Source: Pseudomonas vranovensis DSM 16006 (GTDB lineage Bacteria > Pseudomonadota > Gammaproteobacteria > Pseudomonadales > Pseudomonadaceae). Taken from it: a stretch of DNA of 64,000 nucleotides. The position numbers and the translations under genes are program-made. Positions 22,386 through 31,991 of this stretch are shown here, piece by piece. Under the pieces are notes generated by a model. That model made no database searches. It was not told the origin of the DNA and saw only the letters and a list, made by a program, of their open reading frames with translations. Where the stretch lies: NCBI RefSeq assembly GCF_000425805.1, contig NZ_AUED01000002.1, positions 310,001-374,000 of the forward strand. Reading direction: 5' to 3'. Each line of letters starts with the position of its first letter. Position 1 is the stretch's first letter.

Positions 22386-23048
22386 TCAGCGCTTGCCGCT
22401 GCGCACCATCTCAAGGAATGCGGGCATCTGCGCGTCCTTGTCTGCGATGATTTTCTGCACGTTGGGATTCTGCCTGAAGTGCTTGAGCAGGGCCTTGGCC
22501 TCCGGGAAGTCCGCCAGCAGATCCAGATCGAAGACATCCTTGCCCACTGCACTGGCCAGATCGACGCTGAAGCAGAACAGCATGTCGGCGATGGTCATTT
22601 CGCTGCCCGCCACATACGGCGCGAACTTGCCGTTGCGCTTGAGCGTTGCCACACCGGCCAACAACTCGGCCTTCGCTTTTTCCTTTATCGCCGGATCGAC
22701 CTTGGCGCCAAAAAACGCCTCGGGGAAGCAAGCCCGGGCAGGCAGCTCGATGTACAACTCGATCTCCTTTGCCAGCTCACGCACCTTGAACTGTTCGAAA
22801 TGGTTCGCCGGCAGCAGGGCCTTGCCCACCTGGGTCTGCTCGATGTACTCAAGGATCAGGTTGGTTTCGCTGAGAAAGCCGTGCTCGGTTTCCAGCACCG
22901 GCACCTTGCCTCGCGGGCTTACCTTAAAGGCTTCCGGGCTCTGGCCGCCAAAAAACAGCACCTCTTCGAACGGGATGCCCTTTTCCAGCAGCGCCAGTTT
23001 GACCATGTTGTAGTAGTTGCTGACTGCGAATCCATGAAGCTTGAGCAT
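22386..23048 (-). CDS. Glutathione S-transferase family protein
   Basis: A 220-residue cytosolic GST: thioredoxin-like N-terminal domain starting MLKLHGFAVSNYYNMVKLAL, the cis-proline segment GKVPVLE, the glutathione-contacting SETNLILEYIE, then an all-helical C-terminal domain with MTIADMLFCFSVDLA (the N-capping box of helix 6). Substrate unknown. I use ATG 23048; an open frame to 23369 overlaps the divergent small gene and has no similarity. Confidence 0.93.
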   Translation of the reverse strand: MLKLHGFAVSNYYNMVKLALLEKGIPFEEVLFFGGQSPEAFKVSPRGKVPVLETEHGFLSETNLILEYIEQTQVGKALLPANHFEQFKVRELAKEIELYIELPARACFPEAFFGAKVDPAIKEKAKAELLAGVATLKRNGKFAPYVAGSEMTIADMLFCFSVDLASAVGKDVFDLDLLADFPEAKALLKHFRQNPNVQKIIADKDAQMPAFLEMVRSGKR

Positions 23049-23195
23049 GAAAACAGCCTCCAGGCCGTAAAGGGGGTTGGCGGGGCAGTTATAGCCCCAG
23101 CCAGAGGTACTGACCAGCATCATGGCGATTGTCGATAGCCAGGCATTGCCGATAACGCCGTGGCAAACTGAGCATCCATCCCGAGGAGTCCGCCC

Positions 23196-23480
23196 ATGAG
23201 CGAGCACAACGAAATCGACAACGATGAAGAAGAATTCGCCGAGTCGACCCTGATCCAGGCCATCGAAAACCAGATCGAAAGCGACAACCCGCCTGCGGCC
23301 AAGGCCACCTTCAACAAGCTGACCCTGGTGGGTTACGAACGTGACGACATTCTCAACCTGATGGCCCACGTGCTGGCGATCGAGATCGACGCCATGCTCG
23401 ATGAGGACCGAGCGTTCAATACCGAATGGTACGAAACCGCCCTGCGCGCCCTGCCCGAGCTGCCGCCGGAAAAGGACTGA
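23196..23480 (+). CDS. Small acidic conserved protein
   Basis: A 94-residue, strongly acidic protein with a GGAG sequence ~9 nt before its ATG. The N-terminus is Glu/Asp-rich; the rest appears helical (STLIQAIENQIES, DDILNLMAHVLAIEIDAML, WYETALRALPELP). No motif points to a function. The good ribosome site, codon usage like neighbours and position just before another conserved small gene argue that it is real. Confidence 0.8.
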   Translation: MSEHNEIDNDEEEFAESTLIQAIENQIESDNPPAAKATFNKLTLVGYERDDILNLMAHVLAIEIDAMLDEDRAFNTEWYETALRALPELPPEKD

Positions 23481-23564
23481 AGCAAAAGCGGATTTCCCTG
23501 ACTACACTGCAAAGCCAGGCACCGGCGACGGTGCTGCCCTCCTTGTCTGGAAGTCGGAGTCACT

Positions 23565-23810
23565 ATGTCGTTTACCCCCGATCTGATTGCCGAGCTTGAA
23601 GTCCTTGCCCTGTTCAACCTGGATAGCAGCCAGGAAGGAATCAAGGTCCATAACACTGCCTCCAAAGAGCTCATTGCTGCAGCCAAGCGCCTGTACGACA
23701 AACAACTGACCGACCAGCCCGATGGCGGCTACCTGACCAGCCTGGGGCATGATGCGGCAGAGCACGCACAACAATTGCTGACCATCCTGAAAGTCGCCCA
23801 GCCGGCCTGA
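23565..23810 (+). CDS. TIGR02647 family small protein
   Basis: An 81-residue protein of the TIGR02647 family: SFTPDLIAELEVLALFNLDS, followed by GIKVHNTASKELIAAAKRLYDKQL-type helix and TDQPDGGYLTSLGHDAAEHAQ. These are short cytosolic proteins of unknown role in gammaproteobacteria. A perfect 50-bp REP palindrome begins 9 bp after the stop and may stabilise or terminate the transcript. Confidence 0.87.
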   Translation: MSFTPDLIAELEVLALFNLDSSQEGIKVHNTASKELIAAAKRLYDKQLTDQPDGGYLTSLGHDAAEHAQQLLTILKVAQPA

Positions 23811-23819
23811 TATTCGTAG

Positions 23820-23869
23820 ATCGCGGGGCAAGCCCGCTCCTATCGATAGGAGCGGGCTTGCCCCGCGAT
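23820..23869. repeat. Perfect 50-bp REP palindrome
   Basis: Two 25-bp arms, ATCGCGGGGCAAGCCCGCTC|CTATC and its exact reverse complement, meet at TATCGATA. It consists of two identical inverted REP units and fills the gap before cyaA. Confidence 0.9.
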
Positions 23870-23956
23870 GCGTCCGGCGCTAGTAAAATGGCGTCAAAAA
23901 CCCTGCCACAACAGCTAAACTCGCCGGTGCTTCCCTGACGGCCAGTTCCAGCGCGC

Positions 23957-26806
23957 ATGAACCACCCCCATGAAATCCGCCCCGACCTCGACGAGGGCAT
24001 CGACCGCAAAGTGCTCAGCCAACTGCGCACGCGCTTCCTCACGCTCAATCAAGGGCGCCTGGAGCGTGCCAGGGAGGGCTTGTCCAGCCGCCAGCAACTG
24101 GTCCTGACGCTGCTACCGCTGTTCCTTCACGTCAACCACCCGCTGCTGCCCGGCTATGTTTCCAGTGCTACGCCTGCGGGCGTCTCGGGTTTTGAGCCGG
24201 ACGCACAGGTGCTTGCCGAAGCCCAGCGCCTGACTCGCTCGTTCTCTTACAAGGCGCGGCGCGGCAAGCCACCACAGCCGATCCTCGGCCTGTTCCTGAT
24301 GGGCAGCCTGGGCACCCTCGCCCAGGCCGAGCAGAGCGATATGGACGTGTGGGTCTGCCATGACGCCGCACTCGACGAAAACGGCTTGGCCGAACTGCGC
24401 AAAAAATGCCAGCTGCTGGAGGCCTGGGCCGCCAACCAGGGCGCTGAAGCGCACCTGTTTCTGATCGAGCCACAGAGCTTCGTGCAAGGTGAGCGCGACA
24501 GCCAGCTCAGTTCCGACGACTGCGGCACTACCCAGCATTACCTGCTGCTCGATGAGTTCTACCGCACCGCCATCTGGCTGGCCGGGCGCACCCCGCTGTG
24601 GTGGCTGGTCCCTGTGTATGAAGAGACACGCTACCGGGATTACATCCAGACCCTGCTTTCAAAGCGCTTCGTGCGCGCCGAAGACAACCTGGACCTGGGC
24701 CACCTGGCACACATTCCGCCTGGCGAGTTCGTCGGCGCCGGGCTGTGGCAACTGTTCAAGGGCATCGAATCCCCCTACAAGTCTGTGCTCAAGCTGCTGC
24801 TGATCGAGGTCTATGCCAGCGAGTATCCCCAAGGGCAGTGCCTGAGCCTGCACTTCAAACAGGCGGTATTTGCCAACCGCCTGGACCTTGATGAACTCGA
24901 CCCTTACATGATGGTGTATCGACGTATCGAGCAGTACCTGCTTGGGCGCGGTGAAAATGAGCGATTGGAGCTGGTACGACGCAGCCTGTACCTGAAGGTC
25001 AACAAAAAGCTCAGCAGCCTGGCGCCAGTTCGCACCAACAGCTGGCAGCGCACGCTGCTGCAGCGTCTGAGCCAGGAATGGGGATGGGATGAACGCCAGT
25101 TGGCCCTGCTCGACAGCCGCAGCCAGTGGAAAGTGCGCCAAGTCGCCGTTGAACGGCGGGCACTGGTCGCCGAGCTGAACTACAGCTACCGCTTTCTCTG
25201 CCAGTTCGCCCGCACCCGCAACGCCATCAACCGTATCGACCAGCGCGACCTCAGCGTGCTGGGCCGGCGTTTGTATGCAGCCTTCGAGCGCCGTGCCGGC
25301 AAAATCGAATTCATCAATCCCGGTGTAGCCCCGGACCTGGCCGAAGACACCCTGACCCTGGTGCAGGCGCCCAATCGCAAACAGCCCGGGCAGCAGCACT
25401 GGGGTTTGTACAATGGCAACCTGGGCATCCATGAGTGGGAGCACTTCACACCGATCAAACGCTGCCATCAATTACTCGAGCTACTGACCTGGGCCCACCG
25501 CAACGGCGTCATTGACAGCAGCACTCGCCTGGCCCTGCACCCAGGTGCCAGCGACCTGAGTGAATACGAGCTGTTCAACCTGCTCGGCAGCCTGCAACAG
25601 AGCCTGGCCCTGCCATTGCCCGCGGTCAGCGATCAGCGCCTGCTGCAACCGAGCGTAGCCGATGAGATGCTGCTGCTGGTCAACGTCGGGGTCGACCCAC
25701 TGCAGCAGCACCGCGACCTGAATATCCTGATGACCACCGAACGCACCGATTCGCTCAGTTATGCCGGGGTGCGCGAAAACCTGGTGCTGACGCTCGATCA
25801 GGTCACGCTCAACAGCTGGAACGAAGTACAGGTCCAGCGCTACGACGGCGAACATGCGCTGATGCGCTGCCTGCGCGACTACCTCAACAGCCTGGACAAC
25901 ACAGCACATCGGCCTCTGTTGCGGGTGCGCTGCTTCTGTCATAACCGGGCCCAGGCCATCGCCCAGCGGGTCGAAGAGGTATTCACCACTGCCCAGGCGC
26001 TGCTCGGCCAGGGCCAGAACCACCGATACCTGTTGCAGGTCCAGCACCACACCCACGTGCTGGAACTGCAAGCCGGTGCAGTCGAGCTGGTAACCCTGGA
26101 CGACCACAGGGCCCTGCTGGGCTACCTGTGCGAAGAGCGTGTCGACTACAGCCCGTTGCACCTGGATGCCAACGCCCTTCAGGAGCTGGAACTGGCGCAG
26201 GTTCTGCCCCTGGGTTTACCCCACTGCATTCAAGTGTTCTATCGGGTTCAGGATGCCTGGGCAGATCTCTATGTGCTGGATGAACACAACGCCCTGTGGC
26301 AACAGCGCCTGCCGTTTCATCACGAGAGCAGCTTGCTGCTGCCCTTGCAGCGCTTCTTGCAGTCGATCATCTTTCGCCGTGACGCTCGCCTGCCGCTGGC
26401 CAACCTGCACAGCCAGGGCTCGCTGGAGGTTCTCTACTATCAGCTGACGCCTGCAGGCCCGGGCAAAGCTCGAACTGCCACCTCCCGGCCAGTGCCGAGC
26501 TTGGGCGTCGAGACGCGGTTCTATGACGTGCAGGCCATCGTGCAACCCGGCATCGGCGACGCTGTCCAGGTTACGCTGTACTGCAACCAGCGGGAGTTTT
26601 CAGCGCTCGAGCATGGCGACCAGCTGTATGTCATGGTCGCCCGGGAGATCATCGAGCAGCGCCGGGAAACCGAGCGCTATCGTTGCTATATCACCGACCT
26701 TGACCTATCCGGCCTGCTCGCCGATGGGCAAGGATCGAGCTTGCTCTACCTGCGCTACAAGGGCGAACTGGAGCGTTCGCTCAACGAAGCCCTGGCGCAG
26801 GTCTGA
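23957..26806 (+). CDS. cyaA: Class I adenylate cyclase
   Basis: Makes cAMP from ATP. The 949-residue product has the class I layout: an N-terminal catalytic domain of the nucleotidyltransferase type with GSLGTLAQAEQSDMDVWVCHD (about 114-134, Asp residues for Mg2+), FVGAGLWQLFKGIESPYKS, and SEYPQGQCLSLHFKQAVF; a long C-terminal regulatory half continues to the end. In P. aeruginosa the equivalent CyaA is the minor cyclase relative to CyaB. ATG 23957. Convergent with rnk, with only 3 bp between stops. Confidence 0.95.
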   Translation: MNHPHEIRPDLDEGIDRKVLSQLRTRFLTLNQGRLERAREGLSSRQQLVLTLLPLFLHVNHPLLPGYVSSATPAGVSGFEPDAQVLAEAQRLTRSFSYKARRGKPPQPILGLFLMGSLGTLAQAEQSDMDVWVCHDAALDENGLAELRKKCQLLEAWAANQGAEAHLFLIEPQSFVQGERDSQLSSDDCGTTQHYLLLDEFYRTAIWLAGRTPLWWLVPVYEETRYRDYIQTLLSKRFVRAEDNLDLGHLAHIPPGEFVGAGLWQLFKGIESPYKSVLKLLLIEVYASEYPQGQCLSLHFKQAVFANRLDLDELDPYMMVYRRIEQYLLGRGENERLELVRRSLYLKVNKKLSSLAPVRTNSWQRTLLQRLSQEWGWDERQLALLDSRSQWKVRQVAVERRALVAELNYSYRFLCQFARTRNAINRIDQRDLSVLGRRLYAAFERRAGKIEFINPGVAPDLAEDTLTLVQAPNRKQPGQQHWGLYNGNLGIHEWEHFTPIKRCHQLLELLTWAHRNGVIDSSTRLALHPGASDLSEYELFNLLGSLQQSLALPLPAVSDQRLLQPSVADEMLLLVNVGVDPLQQHRDLNILMTTERTDSLSYAGVRENLVLTLDQVTLNSWNEVQVQRYDGEHALMRCLRDYLNSLDNTAHRPLLRVRCFCHNRAQAIAQRVEEVFTTAQALLGQGQNHRYLLQVQHHTHVLELQAGAVELVTLDDHRALLGYLCEERVDYSPLHLDANALQELELAQVLPLGLPHCIQVFYRVQDAWADLYVLDEHNALWQQRLPFHHESSLLLPLQRFLQSIIFRRDARLPLANLHSQGSLEVLYYQLTPAGPGKARTATSRPVPSLGVETRFYDVQAIVQPGIGDAVQVTLYCNQREFSALEHGDQLYVMVAREIIEQRRETERYRCYITDLDLSGLLADGQGSSLLYLRYKGELERSLNEALAQV

Positions 26807-26809
26807 AGC

Positions 26810-27229
26810 TCAGAGGTCGAAGTTGCCGGCAGCTTCTGGCTGGTATTCGACTTCCAGCAATTTGAGCTTGAGGGTCTTGCCGCCCGGCGCAGGCCAGTCG
26901 ATCTGCTCGCCCACCGACAAGCCCAGCAGCGCGCTGCCGATCGGTGCAAGGATCGAGATCTTGCCTTCGTCGGCATTGGCGTCTTTCGGGTACACCAACG
27001 TCAGGTGATAGTCCTTGCCGCTGGCTTCTTCGCGGCAATGAACCCGGGAGTTCATGGTCACGACACCGGCCGGAACCTCCTCGTGACCGACCTGATCGGC
27101 GCGGTCCAGCTCGTCCTGCAAGGCGAGCACACCCGGCGACTCCTGCGTCTTTTCATCGAGGCTGTCGATCAGACGCTCGAGACGCTGTACGTCCAATCGG
27201 GTGACGATAATGGAAGGCTTGGTGCTCAT
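26810..27229 (-). CDS. rnk: Regulator of nucleoside diphosphate kinase
   Basis: A 139-residue protein of the Rnk branch of GreA/GreB-like factors. The short N-terminal coiled-coil (RLDVQRLERLIDSL, LQDELDRADQV) and the C-terminal FKBP-like domain (VTMNSRVHCRE, LTLVYPKDANADEGKISILAPIGSALLG split around 85-110) are clear. Rnk binds RNA polymerase and affects NTP balance and alginate in P. aeruginosa. The start MSTKPSIIVT is ATG 27229. Confidence 0.95.
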   Translation of the reverse strand: MSTKPSIIVTRLDVQRLERLIDSLDEKTQESPGVLALQDELDRADQVGHEEVPAGVVTMNSRVHCREEASGKDYHLTLVYPKDANADEGKISILAPIGSALLGLSVGEQIDWPAPGGKTLKLKLLEVEYQPEAAGNFDL

Positions 27230-27267
27230 GATCCAGTCAGACTCCTTTTTTTGAGCGATATAAAGCA

Positions 27268-27291
27268 AAACCCCGCCCAAGGGCGGGGTTT
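27268..27291 (-). terminator. Terminator of the cyaY-DUF1289 unit
   Basis: Perfect 11-bp stem AAACCCCGCCC / GGGCGGGGTTT with an AA loop. It lies between the DUF1289 gene and rnk, both on the minus strand, so it ends the upstream cyaY-DUF1289 transcript. Confidence 0.85.
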
Positions 27292-27362
27292 GCAGGAATT
27301 CGGCACTGCCGAAGCAAGATCGACACTACCACAGCCAATTAAATACACAATAGCTGAAGGGT

Positions 27363-27584
27363 CTACGCCAATTCGGCCAGTTCTCGACGGGCCTGGGCCT
27401 CCTGGCAGATCTGCCGGCGGCGCTGGTCATCGGCAGAGCGCCACTGGCGAATGTCTTCGACATGGCGATAACAGCCGATACAGACCTTGTGCTCATCCAG
27501 CCGGCAGGTGCTGATGCAAGGCGACGGCACGGCCGGGCTGGCATTGCTGTAGAGCGGCTTGGCCGGCTTCGGCGGGGTACTCAT
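27363..27584 (-). CDS. DUF1289 domain protein
   Basis: A 73-residue protein with the DUF1289 cysteine pattern SPCISTC...VCIGCYR (four cysteines, probably metal-binding) and the following basic helix WRSADDQRRRQICQEAQARR. The function is unknown. ATG 27584 sits 1 bp from the cyaY stop, suggesting one transcript with cyaY. Confidence 0.88.
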   Translation of the reverse strand: MSTPPKPAKPLYSNASPAVPSPCISTCRLDEHKVCIGCYRHVEDIRQWRSADDQRRRQICQEAQARRELAELA

Positions 27585-27585
27585 C

Positions 27586-27918
27586 TCAGATCTCTTCGAA
27601 ATCGAGCTTCTCACCCACCCGCTCCCAGACGATGCGCTCGAGCATCTCGCCCAGCAGCTCTTCGGTCTTCTCGCAGGTCCACTTGCCGTTCTGTTCGTCG
27701 TAGTCGAAGTGGAAACCACCGGACTTGTCGGCCAGCCACAGCTGGCGCAGCGGCTCCTGGCGGCTGAAGATCAATTGGCTGCCGTTGTCGAACTTGATAG
27801 TCAGGACCCCAGCGGAGTTCTCCATATCCAGATCCAGGTCAGTGTCATCGAACAGATCTTCCAGTGCCTGTTGGGTCGCATCGACCAGGTCGTGAAAACG
27901 CGCTTCGGTCAAACTCAT
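27586..27918 (-). CDS. cyaY: CyaY, bacterial frataxin
   Basis: A 110-residue frataxin homologue that binds iron and tunes iron-sulfur cluster assembly on IscU/IscS. The N-terminal acidic helix ([20 protein letters not shown]) and the beta-sheet with [20 protein letters not shown] and [11 protein letters not shown] are diagnostic. The start [12 protein letters not shown] is ATG 27918. Divergent from lptM. Confidence 0.95.
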   Translation of the reverse strand: MSLTEARFHDLVDATQQALEDLFDDTDLDLDMENSAGVLTIKFDNGSQLIFSRQEPLRQLWLADKSGGFHFDYDEQNGKWTCEKTEELLGEMLERIVWERVGEKLDFEEI

Positions 27919-28111
27919 TGCAAGAACCTCAAAAATGTCTGCACACACGCAAGCCGGGCAAGATACGAGTGCCGCGCACCGAATGCAAAGGATAACGCCC
28001 CGCCCCTACCCCCGCAGCTCCCCCCGCCCGACGGCGGGGCGCCTGCATAGGCAAGGCGCCAGGTGCTCGGTATACTCGGGCGCAATACTGCTTATTTCAA
28101 AGGATTACGCC

Positions 28112-28249
28112 ATGAAGCGCCTGATCTCCACCCTCGCGGCGCTCGTCGCGGTTGCCTGCCTCGTTTCCGCCTGTGGCCAGAAGGGCCCGCTGTACCTGCC
28201 AGACGACAGCAAAGACGGCAAGAAATCGCAATCGCACCAGCATCAGTAA
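28112..28249 (+). CDS. lptM: LptM (YifL-type) small lipoprotein
   Basis: A 45-residue lipoprotein: signal peptide [20 protein letters not shown], lipobox LVSAC with the acylated Cys followed by [11 protein letters not shown], the conserved family core. In E. coli LptM helps oxidative maturation of the LptD/LptE LPS translocon. An SD-like AAAGGA lies 8-9 nt upstream; TATACT at 28071-28076 is a possible -10. It is 9 bp upstream of lysA, the usual pairing in pseudomonads. Confidence 0.92.
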   Translation: MKRLISTLAALVAVACLVSACGQKGPLYLPDDSKDGKKSQSHQHQ

Positions 28250-28258
28250 GGGTAAACC

Positions 28259-29506
28259 ATGGACGCTTTCAACTACCGCGACGGTGAACTGTTCGCGGAA
28301 GGTGTGGCCTTGTCGGCCATCGCCGATCGTTTCGGCACACCTACCTACGTCTACTCGCGCGCCCACATCGAGGCCCAGTACCGTAGCTACACCGACGCCC
28401 TGCAGGGCGTTTCGCACCTGGTCTGCTTCGCCGTCAAGGCCAACTCCAACCTTGGCGTGCTGAACCTGCTGGCCCGCCTGGGTGCAGGTTTCGACATCGT
28501 TTCCGGCGGCGAGCTGGAGCGTGTTCTGGCCGCCGGTGGACGTGCCGATCGCGTGGTTTTCTCCGGTGTCGGCAAGACCCGCGAAGACATGCGCCGCGCG
28601 CTGGAAGTCGGTGTGCACTGCTTCAACGTCGAATCCACCGACGAGTTGGAACGCCTCCAGGTGGTCGCTGCCGAAATGGGAGTGCGTGCGCCAATTTCGC
28701 TGCGGGTCAACCCGGACGTCGATGCCGGTACCCACCCGTACATCTCCACCGGCCTTAAAGAGAACAAGTTCGGCATTGCCATCGCCGATGCCGAAGAGGT
28801 CTACATTCGCGCGGCCCAACTGCCGAACCTGGAGGTAGTCGGTGTCGACTGCCACATCGGCTCGCAACTGACCACCCTGGACCCTTTCCTCGACGCCCTC
28901 GACCGCCTGCTGGCGCTGATCGACCGCCTCGGCGACTGCGGCATCCACTTGCGTCACCTGGACCTGGGCGGCGGTGTCGGCGTGCGCTACCGCGACGAAG
29001 AGCCGCCACTGGCCGGTGACTACATCAAGGCCATTCGCGAGCGCGTTGACGGCCGCGACCTGGCCCTGGTCTTCGAGCCGGGTCGCTACATCGTGGCCAA
29101 CGCCGGCGTACTGCTGACCCGCGTCGAGTACCTCAAGCACACCGAACACAAAGACTTCGCCATCGTCGATGCGGCCATGAACGACCTGATCCGCCCGGCC
29201 CTGTACCAGGCCTGGATGGACGTCACCGCCGTACAGCCGCGCGCCGGCGAAGGTCGCTCCTACGATGTGGTCGGGCCGATCTGTGAAACCGGTGACTTCC
29301 TGGCCAAGGAACGCACGCTGAACCTGGCCGAAAGCGACCTGCTGGCTGTTCATTCCGCGGGCGCCTATGGTTTTGTCATGAGCTCGAACTACAACACCCG
29401 TGGCCGCTGCGCCGAAATCCTGGTCGATGGCGACCAGGCATTTGAAGTACGCCGCCGGGAAACCGTGGCCGAGTTGTTCGCCGGCGAAAGCCTGTTGCCG
29501 GAGTAA
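28259..29506 (+). CDS. lysA: Diaminopimelate decarboxylase
   Basis: Converts meso-diaminopimelate to L-lysine with PLP. The 415-residue protein has the PLP lysine K60 in [10 protein letters not shown], the HIGSQ motif, the glycine-rich [11 protein letters not shown] loop, [12 protein letters not shown], and the substrate-binding [11 protein letters not shown] region. It is second in lptM-lysA-dapF-DUF484-xerC-HAD, 4 bp before dapF, so two successive enzymes acting on diaminopimelate are cotranscribed. Confidence 0.97.
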   Translation: MDAFNYRDGELFAEGVALSAIADRFGTPTYVYSRAHIEAQYRSYTDALQGVSHLVCFAVKANSNLGVLNLLARLGAGFDIVSGGELERVLAAGGRADRVVFSGVGKTREDMRRALEVGVHCFNVESTDELERLQVVAAEMGVRAPISLRVNPDVDAGTHPYISTGLKENKFGIAIADAEEVYIRAAQLPNLEVVGVDCHIGSQLTTLDPFLDALDRLLALIDRLGDCGIHLRHLDLGGGVGVRYRDEEPPLAGDYIKAIRERVDGRDLALVFEPGRYIVANAGVLLTRVEYLKHTEHKDFAIVDAAMNDLIRPALYQAWMDVTAVQPRAGEGRSYDVVGPICETGDFLAKERTLNLAESDLLAVHSAGAYGFVMSSNYNTRGRCAEILVDGDQAFEVRRRETVAELFAGESLLPE

Positions 29507-29510
29507 TCCC

Positions 29511-30341
29511 ATGCTGCTGCGTTTTACCAAGATGCATGGGCTGGGCAATGACTTCATGGTCCTGGACCTGGTCAGCCAGCATGCGCACATCCTGCCCAAG
29601 CACGCCAAACAATGGGGCGACCGGCATACCGGCATCGGCTTCGACCAGCTATTGATTGTCGAGGCGCCAAGCAATCCGGAAGTGGATTTCCGCTATCGGA
29701 TCTTCAATGCCGACGGCTCCGAGGTCGAGCAGTGCGGCAACGGTGCGCGCTGCTTTGCCCGCTTCGTGCTGGACAAGCGCCTGACCGCGAAAAAGCGCAT
29801 TCGCGTCGAAACCAAGGGCGGCATCATCGAACTGGACGTGCGCAACGACGGGCAAATCTCCGTCGACATGGGCCCGCCGCGGCTGATACCGGCCGAGATC
29901 CCGTTCGATGCACCGGCCCAGGCCCTGAGCTATCCGCTGGACGTGGGGGGGCAGCAGGTCGAGCTTGCAGCAGTATCGATGGGCAACCCCCATGCCGTAC
30001 TGCGCGTCAACGACATCAACAACGCTCCGGTTCACGAACTGGGGCCAAAGATCGAACACCACCCGCGCTTCCCGCAGCGGGTCAATGTCGGCTTCATCCA
30101 GGTCATCGACCGCCACCGCGCCCAATTGCGCGTTTGGGAACGCGGCGCAGGGGAAACCCAGGCCTGCGGCACTGGCGCCTGTGCTGCCGCCGTCGCGGCG
30201 ATCAGCCAGGGCTGGATGGATTCGCCTCTGTTGATCGACCTGCCCGGTGGACGCCTGTCCATCGAGTGGGCCGGCCCCGGCAAGCCGGTGCTGATGACCG
30301 GCCCCGCCGTACGCGTATTTGAAGGACAGGTTCGTCTATGA
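29511..30341 (+). CDS. dapF: Diaminopimelate epimerase
   Basis: Interconverts LL- and meso-diaminopimelate. The 276-residue product has both catalytic cysteines: C75 in [10 protein letters not shown] and C219 in [10 protein letters not shown], within the duplicated half-domains. The start [15 protein letters not shown] is ATG 29511, 4 bp after the lysA stop; a longer frame from 29400 overlaps lysA and is rejected. Confidence 0.97.
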   Translation: MLLRFTKMHGLGNDFMVLDLVSQHAHILPKHAKQWGDRHTGIGFDQLLIVEAPSNPEVDFRYRIFNADGSEVEQCGNGARCFARFVLDKRLTAKKRIRVETKGGIIELDVRNDGQISVDMGPPRLIPAEIPFDAPAQALSYPLDVGGQQVELAAVSMGNPHAVLRVNDINNAPVHELGPKIEHHPRFPQRVNVGFIQVIDRHRAQLRVWERGAGETQACGTGACAAAVAAISQGWMDSPLLIDLPGGRLSIEWAGPGKPVLMTGPAVRVFEGQVRL

Positions 30342-30354
30342 GTGAGTATCGACC

Positions 30355-31092
30355 ATGACCGATCAGCCCCAGGCTCCCGCCGAACAGCCCACCGACCTTA
30401 GCGCCGAGGGCTCGACGCCCACCCTCGGGGCTGAAGCCGTGGTTGCCTACCTGCGCGACAACCCGACGTTCTTCGCCGAGCATGATGAACTGCTCAGCGA
30501 ACTGCACATCCCCCACCAGCGCGGCGACACCGTCTCGCTGGTGGAGCGCCAGCTCAAGCTGCTGCGCGACCGCAACATCGAGATGCGACACCGCCTTTCG
30601 CAACTCATGGATGTGGCCCGCGACAACGACCGTCTGTTCGACAAGACCCGCCGCCTGATCCTCGACCTGCTTGATGCCGACAGCCTGGAAAGCGTGGTCA
30701 TGGCTGTCGAAGACAGCCTGCGCCAGGAATTCAAGGTGCCCTTCGTCAGCCTCATCCTGTTCGGCGAAAGTGCCGCCCCGGTCGGCCGCTGGGTCAACAG
30801 TGCCGACGCCCAGCAAGCCATTGGCGGGCTGCTGTGCAGCGGCAAGACCGTCAGCGGCAACCTGCGCGAGCATGAGCTGGACTTCCTGTTTGGCGCAGAA
30901 CAGCGCAAGGAAGTCGGCTCCACTGCCGTCGCCACCCTCAACCACCAGGGCCTGCACGGCGTGCTGGCGATTGGCAGCCGTGACCCGCAGCACTACAAGA
31001 GCACGGTCGGCACCCTGTTCCTCGGCTACATTGCTGAAGTGCTGGGCCGCGTAGTACCGCGCTTCACCCAGACCCTGCGCCCGGTGCGCTGA
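30355..31092 (+). CDS. DUF484 family protein (GAF-like)
   Basis: A 245-residue cytosolic protein of the DUF484 family that regularly sits between dapF and xerC in gammaproteobacteria. The N-terminal segment [20 protein letters not shown] and [15 protein letters not shown] form a helical part, followed by a GAF-like domain (~95-235: [17 protein letters not shown] helix, [28 protein letters not shown]). The function is unknown. Its TGA overlaps the xerC ATG. Confidence 0.92.
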   Translation: MTDQPQAPAEQPTDLSAEGSTPTLGAEAVVAYLRDNPTFFAEHDELLSELHIPHQRGDTVSLVERQLKLLRDRNIEMRHRLSQLMDVARDNDRLFDKTRRLILDLLDADSLESVVMAVEDSLRQEFKVPFVSLILFGESAAPVGRWVNSADAQQAIGGLLCSGKTVSGNLREHELDFLFGAEQRKEVGSTAVATLNHQGLHGVLAIGSRDPQHYKSTVGTLFLGYIAEVLGRVVPRFTQTLRPVR

Positions 31093-31991
31093 TGGAGCGC
31101 CAGCTGCAGGCGTTCAGTGCGCACCTGCGCAATGAACGCCAGGTGTCCGAACACACCCAGCTGGCCTACCGCCGCGACCTGGAAAACGTCCTGGCGTTCT
31201 GTACCAAAAGCGGCATCGATAGCTGGAACGCGCTGCAGATCCAGCAGCTTCGCCAGTTCATCGCCCGCCAGCATCACCAGGGGCAATCCTCGCGGAGCCT
31301 GGCACGACTGCTTTCAGCAGTACGCGGCTTCTACCGCTACCTGAACCGCGAGGGCCTGTGCAGCCACGACCCGGCCAACGGCCTGTCGGCACCCAAGGGG
31401 GAGCGGCGCCTGCCCAAGACCCTCGACACCGACCGCGCCCTGCAGCTGCTCGAAGGCGGGGTAGAGGACGATTTTCTCGCCCGTCGCGACCAGGCCATGC
31501 TCGAACTGTTCTACTCATCGGGCCTGCGCCTGTCGGAGCTGACCAGCCTGAACATCGACCAGTTGGACCTGCCGGCAGGCCTGGTCCAGGTACACGGCAA
31601 AGGCAGCAAGACCCGGGTACTGCCGGTCGGTCGCAAGGCCCGCGAAGCCCTGGAGCAATGGCTGCCCCTGCGCGCCGGCAGCGGCCCGCAGGACGGTGCC
31701 GTGTTCGTCAGCCAGCAAGGGCGACGCCTCGGCCCACGCGCCATCCAGATGCGTGTACAGGCCGCCGGTGTCAGGGAGCTGGGCCAGAACCTGCACCCGC
31801 ACATGCTGCGTCACTCCTTTGCCAGCCACCTGCTTGAGTCTTCCCAGGATTTGCGTGCAGTGCAGGAGATGCTCGGCCATGCCGACATCGCCACCACACA
31901 GATCTACACTCACCTTGATTTCCAGCACCTGGCCGCTGTCTATGACAGCGCCCACCCTCGGGCCAAACGCAGTAAGGGCAGCGATTCATGA
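31092..31991 (+). CDS. xerC: Tyrosine recombinase XerC
   Basis: With XerD resolves chromosome dimers at dif during division. The 299-residue protein has the SAM-like core-binding N-terminal domain (~1-90) and the catalytic domain with [11 protein letters not shown] (Arg), VHGKGSKTR (Lys), [13 protein letters not shown] (His-x-x-Arg) and [17 protein letters not shown] (His and nucleophile Tyr). It is a housekeeping Xer protein and not a mobile-element integrase: it is embedded in the dapF-DUF484-xerC-HAD unit, overlapping both neighbours. Confidence 0.96.
   Translation: MERQLQAFSAHLRNERQVSEHTQLAYRRDLENVLAFCTKSGIDSWNALQIQQLRQFIARQHHQGQSSRSLARLLSAVRGFYRYLNREGLCSHDPANGLSAPKGERRLPKTLDTDRALQLLEGGVEDDFLARRDQAMLELFYSSGLRLSELTSLNIDQLDLPAGLVQVHGKGSKTRVLPVGRKAREALEQWLPLRAGSGPQDGAVFVSQQGRRLGPRAIQMRVQAAGVRELGQNLHPHMLRHSFASHLLESSQDLRAVQEMLGHADIATTQIYTHLDFQHLAAVYDSAHPRAKRSKGSDS

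Noticed and set aside
23820..23869. 50-bp palindrome as a phage attachment site or origin
   Set aside because: It is two REP units matching other REP copies in the window.
31092..31991. Tyrosine recombinase as a sign of a mobile element
   Set aside because: It is the housekeeping XerC between DUF484 and HAD genes, not a phage or island integrase; no att duplication seen.
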